Positions 6,688 to 13,333 of a stretch of DNA of 14,284 nucleotides are shown piece by piece. A program made the position numbers and the translations under genes. Source of the DNA: Phycisphaerales bacterium (GTDB lineage: Bacteria > Planctomycetota > Phycisphaerae > Phycisphaerales > UBA1924); assembly GCA_026982035.1 (NCBI GenBank), contig JALSHW010000226.1, forward strand, positions 1 through 14,284. Direction: 5' to 3'. The notes beneath the pieces are model-generated. The model saw nothing but the letters and a program-made list of their open reading frames with translations, made no database searches and was not told the origin of the DNA. The number at the start of each line of letters is the position of its first letter. Position 1 is the first letter of the stretch.

Positions 6688-7113
6688 GGCGCACTCCTGG
6701 AGAGGTCAAACAAGATCGATTCTAGTGTTCGTAGGAATGCTGCTTATCGCTCAAAGAGGAAGGTTCACGGAATCTGAACAGTGAAGCGGATGTGGAAGTC
6801 CATTGCTTTTGGGGAAGGGGATTGGCCAGACACGGCAATGTTCACTGTTTGTGCGGGCGTCTGGGTTGGTTGTTGTGGAAAAAAGGCCTGCGGGTTTTGC
6901 GCGAAAATAGCGTTTGTTGAGTCCTAAGGCGGGTTTGTGAAGAAAACTTGCTTTGAGGGGATCAAATTTGATAGTTAGTGCTGGCAAAAGGTCGAATAAT
7001 ACACCTTGCACTGGTTAGTCTGGCCTATAGTTGGCCAGAAGCGGGTCGTATGGTATTCGGCCTGTCGTAGAAAAAATATTTCCAATCACTGCCCAATGAG
7101 AAGGAGCACTGAA
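6688..7113. promoter_or_regulatory. 426-bp divergent intergenic region between response regulator and porin
   Basis: No gene is seen here. The region should hold promoters for both the regulator-kinase operon (leftward) and the first porin (rightward). Visible elements are AACAGTGAA (6777-6785) with inverted copy TTCACTGTT (6841-6849); GTTCA-N7-TGAAC (6763-6779); and the 9-mer TTGGCCAGA twice (6822-6830, 7031-7039). CTGGCC-N7-GGCCAG (7020-7038) is described separately. I could not place a convincing -35/-10 pair or a canonical E. coli-type Pho box (tandem CTGTCAT). Confidence 0.5.
7020..7038 (+). promoter_or_regulatory. CTGGCC-N7-GGCCAG inverted repeat upstream of porin 1
   Basis: A perfect 6-bp inverted repeat with spacer TATAGTT lies about 75 nt before the porin ATG. 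It also reads as two TGGCC direct repeats spaced 11 bp, the phasing used by PhoB-type dimers. TATAGT in the spacer could be a -10 element, but TTGCAC upstream is only 14 nt away. It is a candidate operator or promoter core. Confidence 0.35.
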
Positions 7114-8448
7114 ATGAAGAAGACAATTACGACCATCGCGTTGGTCACCATGAGCGGCTCGGCGTTTGCTCAATCCGGACTTGACATTGATCGTGCATAC
7201 GCAGCTGAGCTGCGTGCCGATGCCAACACTCGTTCGAGCCTCCTTGGTTCAAACGGTGCTGGTCTCGATGTTGAGATTTTCACCCAGTTCCGTTACTCTT
7301 ACAACACTCGTGACGAAGAAGCCGGCGGTACACCATTCGGCGACGCAGACACCACCATGGGTTTCTCGACTCCTCGTACTCAGATTCGTTTGAGCGGCGG
7401 CGTTGAAGGCACTGACATTGCTGGTCATGTTTCGTTTGACTTTGGTGGTGCATTCGATCAAGGCATGAGCGGCACCGCTACCGGTGATGGCGGCGCAACC
7501 TTGCGTGAGGCCTACGCCACATGGGGCATTGATGACAACTGGACATTCCTCTTTGGTCAACTCTTGAACCCATTCTCTGCTGAGAGAAATGTTGCTCCTG
7601 AGTTTTCACAGGGTGTCGAGCGTTCAGTGCTCAACACATTCTTTGATGTTGGCTACACCCAGGGCATCGCACTGAACTACACCGACGACGAGTGGAAGTT
7701 CACCGTTGCATTGGCTGATGGCCCAGCGGTTTACGCTGGCGGTACTGGTATGGCCGCGAACTCGTTCTACACCTCCCCAGGTGAGTCCGACATCTCCGTC
7801 ACTGGTCGTCTCGACTGGTTGATCTCGGGCAACTGGGATCAGTTCAACGACTTCGCTGCTTGGCAGGGTCAGAACTCCGGTCTCCGCGTCGGTGCTGGTC
7901 TCCACTGGTCACAGAAGGGCGATTCCAATCCAGCAACAGTCACCAGCGTCTTTGGTGCTGGTGTTGATACCGAAACCATCACTGCTTGGACTGTCGATGC
8001 AGCGTACGAAGCCGATGGTTGGGGCCTCTTCGCTTCATACACCAGCTTGAACATCGATGCCGATTTCACCGCTGGTGCTGGCCAAGACCTCACCAACGAT
8101 GGCTTCCTCCTTCAGGGAAACATCTTCTTCTCCGAGCAGTTCGAAGCGTTCGCACGCTACGACATCATCTTCTTGGATGATGACACATCACTGGCTGCAT
8201 TCACTCTCAACGATGCCACTTCTGAAGACAAGTACTCGACCTTCACTGTTGGTTTTAACTACTACCTCGTTCCTGAGTCACACGCCGCTCGTTTCAGCAT
8301 GGATCTTTCCGTTGCTCTTGACGATTCGTCCGGTATGGACTACTACGGCAACAGCGTCGCAACCACCGGCCAAATCGGTGGCACCGCTGGCGGCACCGCT
8401 GCTGACAACGAGTTCATGATCCGTGGCCAGTTCTCACTCCTCTTCTGA
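7114..8448 (+). CDS. Outer-membrane porin, OprP/OprO-like (porin 1)
   Basis: The 444-residue secreted beta-barrel protein resembles phosphate/anion-selective porins. ATG 7114 is fixed by AAGGAG (7101-7106), 7 nt away, and by the Sec signal peptide MKKTITTIALVTMSGSAFA, cleaved before Gln20. The mature N-terminus (24-44, DIDRAYAAELRADAN onward) looks like a short amphipathic helix. The rest alternates amphipathic strands rich in aromatic, Gly and Asp residues and ends in QFSLLF, the aromatic terminus recognised by the BAM complex. Motifs VERSVLN (168-174), DGFLLQG (329-335) and VPESHAARF (386-394) recur in porin 2. Codons are strongly C-ending (AAC, TTC, GAC), unlike the neighbours, suggesting very high expression. 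A strong terminator follows. Substrate specificity is not provable from sequence; phosphate is suggested by the facing PhoBR-like genes. Confidence 0.85.
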   Translation: MKKTITTIALVTMSGSAFAQSGLDIDRAYAAELRADANTRSSLLGSNGAGLDVEIFTQFRYSYNTRDEEAGGTPFGDADTTMGFSTPRTQIRLSGGVEGTDIAGHVSFDFGGAFDQGMSGTATGDGGATLREAYATWGIDDNWTFLFGQLLNPFSAERNVAPEFSQGVERSVLNTFFDVGYTQGIALNYTDDEWKFTVALADGPAVYAGGTGMAANSFYTSPGESDISVTGRLDWLISGNWDQFNDFAAWQGQNSGLRVGAGLHWSQKGDSNPATVTSVFGAGVDTETITAWTVDAAYEADGWGLFASYTSLNIDADFTAGAGQDLTNDGFLLQGNIFFSEQFEAFARYDIIFLDDDTSLAAFTLNDATSEDKYSTFTVGFNYYLVPESHAARFSMDLSVALDDSSGMDYYGNSVATTGQIGGTAGGTAADNEFMIRGQFSLLF

Positions 8449-8491
8449 GTTTGTGAGTCTGACGCGATAGACAACATCTTCTGATGTCATC

Positions 8492-8526
8492 ACAGGAGGG
8501 ACCTTCGGGTCCCTCCTGTTCTTTTT
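8492..8526 (+). terminator. Strong intrinsic terminator after porin 1
   Basis: A perfect 12-bp stem ACAGGAGGGACC (8492-8503), TTCG tetraloop and GGTCCCTCCTGT (8508-8519) is followed by TCTTTTT. It is 43 nt past the porin 1 stop, so porin 2 probably needs its own promoter. Confidence 0.95.
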
Positions 8527-8564
8527 CGTGGATTTCGACAATTCTTCAGATTGATTCTTTAGAT

Positions 8565-8593
8565 TTCTTAACAAACCAAAAGCCGCATTATAT
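8565..8593 (+). promoter_or_regulatory. Weak candidate promoter for porin 2
   Basis: TTCTTA (8565-8570) and TTATAT (8588-8593) are spaced 17 nt inside an AT-rich stretch after the porin 1 terminator, about 110 nt before the porin 2 start. The -35 match is poor. The strong upstream terminator makes a promoter somewhere in 8527-8690 likely. Confidence 0.3.
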
Positions 8594-8702
8594 CAGATGC
8601 TGGGTGTGTTAGGAGAACTTCATCGACCAGGTGACCACGCACAACCTATTTGGGGCTACAAAGGAGTGTCTGATACCTTTTCCTTGAAACAGGAGTTTGT
8701 CG

Positions 8703-9908
8703 ATGAATGCCTCGTCTGTCTCGATATGCACACTTGCCGTTGTATGCCTTGCCCCAATATCTTCGTATGCAGGAGAGGAAACTCAGGTGCTGGGTTATGA
8801 GGGGCAACTCATGGCCGAGTCCGCATTGTATGAATCGTTCGATGGGTTCCCTGAGCGATATTCAGCCAGTATGCAGATACAATTTCGCTATAACTACAAT
8901 CAGCGCGGCTCAGACAGCACAACGCTGGCCAATCCCGGCGATGACCTGACCCTTGGCTTTACCAATCGCAGAACCAAACTTGGTTTGAAGGCCAATGTGA
9001 CCGAGTCTATCACGGCTCGGGCAAAATTTGGTCTGAGTCAATCTTCCGGAACAGCGATCCTTGAAAATACAGAGATGACTTGGAAACTCAGTGACACTGT
9101 GATTTTTCAAGCGGGGCAGTTCAAAGAGTCTTTGATTCGAGAGGAGAATATTTCGTCGAGCAAGCAGTTGGCCGTTGAACGATCGATACTCAATGAAACA
9201 TTCAATCAAGACTATTTTCAGGGTGTCAAGTTGACGGTCAAAGAGGAAGATTGGCGATTGATGGCGAGTTTCGGTGATGGGTTTGCCAGTGACAATACCT
9301 ATTTCAACTCGTCGGCTGAGGCGGATTCTTCATTGACTATTCGAGGTGAACTACGGTTCGGCGAGGCCTCGTGGTCGCAGTACAAGCAGTTTACTTCTTG
9401 GCGTGGTGCCAATGGAGGATTGATGGTCGGGGCGGCGTTCAATCACCAGGCCATGGGCAACACCAATCCAGCAACCTCGCCTTCGACAAGTTTGGAAACT
9501 GGAACGATCGATGCCTCGCTCTTGGGTGATGGTTGGAACTTGTACGCTGCGGGGATTTGGCGGACGATGGACTCTGGGGTGTCATCGCTGACTGATACAG
9601 GATTCTTGTTGCAGGGCGGCGTGTTTGTTTCTGATATTGATGAGTTCTACGCCCGTTGGGATGTGGTCATGCCTTCGGATTCAACACCGATTATCGTCGG
9701 GGTCAGTGGGAAATCGGACTTCAATACCTTCACCGTCGGATGGAATCATTATGTGAGCCCCGAATCACACGCGGCCAAGTTTACCCTTGAATTTCAGCAC
9801 TATCCCGACCCAACAACCGAATCAAACATCACCGTTAAAGGCAATATCCTGCCCGATTCAACCGGCGATCAGTTTGCAATCACGGCTCAGTTCCAGTTGC
9901 TCTTCTGA
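8703..9908 (+). CDS. Outer-membrane porin, paralogue of porin 1 (porin 2)
   Basis: The 401-residue beta-barrel porin-like protein is homologous to porin 1. ATG 8703 has CAGGAG 7 nt upstream and gives a signal peptide with a hydrophobic core (residues 7-18) ending SYA, cleaved before Gly24. Shared landmarks are RYNYNQR (62-68), VERSILN (158-164), DYFQGV (170-175), GFLLQGGVF (300-308), NTFTVGWNHY (341-350) and SPESHAAKF (352-360). It ends QFQLLF with a terminal Phe. It lacks the DRAYAAELRADA helix of porin 1 and is 43 residues shorter. Codon choice is ordinary, like the rest of the window, so it is probably expressed much less or conditionally. It lies 254 nt after porin 1 behind a strong terminator, and its stop abuts the argS stop. 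Confidence 0.85.
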   Translation: MNASSVSICTLAVVCLAPISSYAGEETQVLGYEGQLMAESALYESFDGFPERYSASMQIQFRYNYNQRGSDSTTLANPGDDLTLGFTNRRTKLGLKANVTESITARAKFGLSQSSGTAILENTEMTWKLSDTVIFQAGQFKESLIREENISSSKQLAVERSILNETFNQDYFQGVKLTVKEEDWRLMASFGDGFASDNTYFNSSAEADSSLTIRGELRFGEASWSQYKQFTSWRGANGGLMVGAAFNHQAMGNTNPATSPSTSLETGTIDASLLGDGWNLYAAGIWRTMDSGVSSLTDTGFLLQGGVFVSDIDEFYARWDVVMPSDSTPIIVGVSGKSDFNTFTVGWNHYVSPESHAAKFTLEFQHYPDPTTESNITVKGNILPDSTGDQFAITAQFQLLF

Positions 9909-11783
9909 TCACATGCGATCGACGGTTGGAATGCCGAGTGTGTCGCAGCCGTCTTGGAGCACGCGCAACGCGAGCATGCTCAGGCGGAGCCGTCCGTCGC
10001 GTGTTGATTCTTCGACACCGTCTTTGAGGACTGGGCACTGTTCATAGAACTTGGCAAACAGTGAAGCGAGTTCGTACAAATAGCCGCACAAGCGATGGGG
10101 TTCGTGATGGGTGCCGGTTGCGTGCATGATCGTTGGATATCGAAGGATCATGAGTGCCAAGGCCCGTTCGGCTGATTCGTCAAGAGAAAACGAAGCGTCT
10201 TTGGCCGCGTCAACACTCACGCCTTTTTCATCGGCCTTGCCGAGCATGTTCTTGATCCGGGCAATTGCGTACAACATATATGGCCCGGTGTCGCCCTCAA
10301 AGGCCAACATCCGATCGAAACTGAATACATAATCTTTGATCCGTTCAGTCGAAAGATCAGCGTACTTTATCGCCGCCATGGCGACGGCTTCGCTGATCGC
10401 CGAGCGTTCAGATTCAGGCATGTCCGGGTTTTTCTCAGCCACGGCCTTCGACGCGCGGGCGACGGCTTCGTCGAGCAGGTCGGTGAGATTCAGGTTCTCC
10501 CCAGACCGAGACTTGAGCGGTTTGTTGCCTTCACCAAGCACCGTGCCAAACATGGCATGAACAAGAATGGCATCTTTTCCTGATGGTGTTTTGTCGTAGC
10601 CCGCCTTGTGGGCGGCGGCAAAAACCTGTTTGAAATGAAGCCCCTGGCGCGAATCGACGCAGTACACAACCTCATCGCCGCCAAGTTTTTCGACCCGGCG
10701 TTTGATCGCCGCCAGGTCAGTTGTCGCGTACAAAAACCCGCCATCACGCTTGCGAATAATCGTGGGCTCTTTGATCCCCTCGCACCGAACAACCAACGCT
10801 CCATCGTCTTCGATGGCGATCTTTCGGTCAATCAAGTCCTGAACCAAAGGCCCAAGTTCATCGCGGTAGGTTGATTCGCCCGCGCTGTGTTCGTCGGTGA
10901 TGTTGGCATGGAGTCGCTGGCAAGTTGCCAGACATGCGGCCATCGTGATGTCATAGATCATTTGCCACATTTTGACGGATCGATCGTCGCCGGACTGGAG
11001 CGCAACGAGCCGGGCTTTGGCCCGTTCCATCGCGGCGTTGGCGTCGGTGATGCGTTCGGTAAGTTCGATCTCGGCTTTGATGTGCCCGCCGACTTTGGTG
11101 ATGAGTTCGAGTGCTTTGGTTTCGGCCTTGCACTTGGCTTGGACGACTTTGTAGATACTGTTGAGTTGGGCGAGTGTCACCGATGACAGATCGGTTCCTG
11201 CATCTTCCATCACGCAGAGTTGTTCGACGACCATTGCGATGGGCAAGCCCCAGTCCCCGACATGGCTCTGGCGTTTGACGGTGTGACCGAGTCGTTCTTG
11301 GATGCGGGCGATGGCGTCGCCGATGACGGTGGAGCGGAGGTGTCCGACATGCATTTGTTTGGCGAGGTTGACGCCACAGACATCGACGACGATGGTCTTG
11401 GGAGCGGTGGGGGGGGTGATGCCGAGTTGGTCGGTGTCCATTGCATCGAGCGCCGAGCCGAGGGCCTTGGGCAGCAGCGAGATATTGATAAATCCGGGCC
11501 CGGCGATGGACTCTTCGGTCAGCGGTTGGGCGATGCCGGAGACATCAATGGCTTCGACAATCTTGGCCGCCAGGTCGCGTGGCTTCATCCCAACCCGTTT
11601 GGCGATGGGCATCGCGCAGTTGGACTGGAAATCGCCAAACTTGGGCTGGCGCGATGGGCCGATGTGGGCTTTGACTTGATCGTCTGGGAGATCGGGAACG
11701 ACGGCCCGGATCGCCGCACAAAAGCGGTCATCGAGGGCGGTGGCGGGGTCGAGCGTCGGCTGGTTGGTCGTGTTGGTACTCAT
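9909..11783 (-). CDS. argS: Arginyl-tRNA synthetase
   Basis: This class I aminoacyl-tRNA synthetase charges tRNA-Arg. At 624 residues it is slightly longer than the common 550-600. The N-terminal additional domain (about 15-105; FGDFQSNCAM at 49-58) is followed by the catalytic Rossmann fold with the HIGH-type motif HVGHLRS (145-151) and HVGDWG (174-179). The KMSKS position is LKSRSGENL (423-431), a degenerate form normal for this enzyme. The DALR anticodon-binding domain ends with the family-typical LGIPTVDRM. Residues 185-300 carry the longer insertions seen in some bacterial ArgRS. ATG 11783 lies 17 nt downstream of the symporter stop with no clear SD, so translation may depend on read-through or coupling. 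The 3' end abuts the convergent porin 2 gene without a spacer. Confidence 0.97.
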   Translation of the reverse strand: MSTNTTNQPTLDPATALDDRFCAAIRAVVPDLPDDQVKAHIGPSRQPKFGDFQSNCAMPIAKRVGMKPRDLAAKIVEAIDVSGIAQPLTEESIAGPGFINISLLPKALGSALDAMDTDQLGITPPTAPKTIVVDVCGVNLAKQMHVGHLRSTVIGDAIARIQERLGHTVKRQSHVGDWGLPIAMVVEQLCVMEDAGTDLSSVTLAQLNSIYKVVQAKCKAETKALELITKVGGHIKAEIELTERITDANAAMERAKARLVALQSGDDRSVKMWQMIYDITMAACLATCQRLHANITDEHSAGESTYRDELGPLVQDLIDRKIAIEDDGALVVRCEGIKEPTIIRKRDGGFLYATTDLAAIKRRVEKLGGDEVVYCVDSRQGLHFKQVFAAAHKAGYDKTPSGKDAILVHAMFGTVLGEGNKPLKSRSGENLNLTDLLDEAVARASKAVAEKNPDMPESERSAISEAVAMAAIKYADLSTERIKDYVFSFDRMLAFEGDTGPYMLYAIARIKNMLGKADEKGVSVDAAKDASFSLDESAERALALMILRYPTIMHATGTHHEPHRLCGYLYELASLFAKFYEQCPVLKDGVEESTRDGRLRLSMLALRVLQDGCDTLGIPTVDRM

Positions 11784-11800
11784 CGACCAAGTGTAGGTTC

Positions 11801-13234
11801 TTACTTATCCAATGGACCCTCAGCACGCGGATCTTCATCCAATGGTTGGGCCATTCGTTCAGCGACTTGTTCTGGGGTTTCAATCGCCCCCTCGCTGTTG
11901 GCAACCACGGCACAGACCATACAGTCGCCTGTCACATTGCAACTGGTTCGGCACATGTCCAGAATTCGGTCCACGCCAAGGATCACCGCGATCCCTTCGA
12001 GCGGGATTCCGACGCTTTCGAGGACAATCACGAGCATGATCATCCCGACCCCAGGCACCCCGGCCGTGCCGATCGACGCGAGGGTCGCCGTCAGGACGAT
12101 GGTGAGTTGGTCGGCGACGGTCAGGTCCATGCCATAGAGTTGGGCGATAAAGACGGCCGCGACACCTTGGTAGAGGGCCGTGCCGTCCATGTTGATCGTC
12201 GCGCCGATTGGTAGGACAAACGCGCTGACCTCTTCTTTGATTCCGAGCCGTTGCTCGCAGCACTCCATGGTGACGGGGAGCGTTGCTGAGGAACTCGCCG
12301 AGCTGAATGCGAGCAACTGGGCTGGACTGATGGCTTTGAAGAATCGGCCATACGAAATCCCGCCGAGGATTTTGAATCCGATTGGGTAAATGACAAACGC
12401 CATTGTCGCCAATCCCGCAACCACTACAAGCGAATACACCGCCAGCGAACCGAGAATGTCGAGCCCAAGTTCGGCGATCTGTTCAACGATGAGCGCAAAG
12501 ACCGCATAGGGCGCGATCATCAGCACGATTTCGACGATTTTGATGATTACATCGGTCATCGCGTCGAAGAACTGGATCACGATGGTGGCTTTTTCTCGTT
12601 TGATGAGTGTCAATGCGATTCCGACCAGAAGCGAGGCAAAGACCACCTGCAGCATGTTGCCTTGGGCGATGGCGTTGAACGGATTTTTCGGGACGATGTT
12701 GAGAACCGTGTCCCAGATGTCCGGTGCATGGGCGGCGTCGATTTTGGCCTTGGCTTGGTCACCGAACTGAGCCACGAATCCGTCGCGGGTTTCTTCGCTG
12801 ACAAAATTGCCTGGCTTGACGATGTTGGCAAAGAGCAAGCCGACGGTAATGGCAATGGCGGTGGTGACGAGGTAGATCCCAATCGTCTTGCCTCCGATCC
12901 GGCTGAGTTTGGACAGGTCGTTCAAACTCGACGCCCCGACGATCAAACTGAAGACCACAATCGGTACCGCGATGAACCGGAGTCCTCGCATAAAGAGTTC
13001 GCCAATGAAATTATTGAAATTTCCAACAAACCGGGCGGCGCGGGCACCGATCGAGGCGTCGGCGTTGGCTTCAACATCCGAAGTTCCCGCCATCCATGCC
13101 GCGGGATCATTTATCCCCATCGAGTTCCAGGTCGAGGCGTCCCACATGGTGTTGATTGCCAGACCAACGACGATCCCGAGGATCAGTCCGATGAGGATTT
13201 TCCAGTGCAATGCCATTGTGCGTTGTTTGCTCAC
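11801..13234 (-). CDS. Dicarboxylate/amino acid:cation symporter (DAACS/SDF family)
   Basis: This is a GltPh/GltP-type secondary transporter in the inner membrane. GTG 13234 is chosen because GGAGA lies about 7 nt upstream and it gives a 477-residue protein beginning MSKQRTMALHWKILIG; ATG 13216 is a near alternative. Signature features are the re-entrant loop serines SSASSSATLP (311-320), NMDGT (348-352), the second hairpin region GTAGVPG (389-395) and the substrate site DRILDMCRTSCNVTGD (422-437). In that site, D426, R429, T430 and N433 match GltPh D394, R397, T398 and N401. The retained arginine fits acidic substrates (glutamate, aspartate or C4-dicarboxylates). A loop at 31-75 is longer than in short family members. 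The acidic C-terminal tail (450-477) is cytoplasmic. It shares orientation with argS, 17 nt upstream of it. Confidence 0.93.
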   Translation of the reverse strand: MSKQRTMALHWKILIGLILGIVVGLAINTMWDASTWNSMGINDPAAWMAGTSDVEANADASIGARAARFVGNFNNFIGELFMRGLRFIAVPIVVFSLIVGASSLNDLSKLSRIGGKTIGIYLVTTAIAITVGLLFANIVKPGNFVSEETRDGFVAQFGDQAKAKIDAAHAPDIWDTVLNIVPKNPFNAIAQGNMLQVVFASLLVGIALTLIKREKATIVIQFFDAMTDVIIKIVEIVLMIAPYAVFALIVEQIAELGLDILGSLAVYSLVVVAGLATMAFVIYPIGFKILGGISYGRFFKAISPAQLLAFSSASSSATLPVTMECCEQRLGIKEEVSAFVLPIGATINMDGTALYQGVAAVFIAQLYGMDLTVADQLTIVLTATLASIGTAGVPGVGMIMLVIVLESVGIPLEGIAVILGVDRILDMCRTSCNVTGDCMVCAVVANSEGAIETPEQVAERMAQPLDEDPRAEGPLDK

Positions 13235-13281
13235 AGTCCATCTCCGTTGGGTTCCAACATCCACCATACCGCATTGAATCC

Positions 13282-13287
13282 CGTCAA
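13282..13287 (-). promoter_or_regulatory. Isolated -35-like TTGACG upstream of the symporter
   Basis: On the minus strand TTGACG lies about 50 nt before the GTG start. The only -10-like hexamer nearby, TATGGT, is 13 nt away, which is too short a spacing. I record it as a weak promoter clue within the 99-bp divergent gap between the symporter and the ABC exporter. Confidence 0.2.
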
Positions 13288-13320
13288 GCCAGCGGAGAAG
13301 CATGTCCGAATCAATCAAGG

Positions 13321-13326
13321 TATAGA
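13321..13326 (+). promoter_or_regulatory. -10-like TATAGA directly before the ABC exporter start
   Basis: TATAGA (within TATAGAAT) ends 7 nt before ATG 13334. If used, transcription would start at the ATG and give a leaderless mRNA, in line with the absence of an SD there. No -35 match is visible. Confidence 0.35.
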
Positions 13327-13333
13327 ATCTTCA

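Noticed and set aside
7021..7036. Sigma54-like -24/-12 spacing (TGGC...GGC) before porin 1
   Set aside because: The downstream half is TGGC rather than TTGC, the sequence is already explained as an inverted repeat, and no sigma54 activator gene is nearby.
6688..7113. Canonical Pho box (tandem CTGTCAT-type heptamers)
   Set aside because: Only an isolated CTGTCGTA was seen near the porin 1 start; there is no 11-bp-spaced pair matching the E. coli consensus. A planctomycete consensus could differ.
11220..12137. Plus-strand open frame (305 codons) antisense to argS and the symporter
   Set aside because: It spans the junction of two convincing minus-strand genes and encodes a Gly/Asp-rich sequence of no recognisable family.
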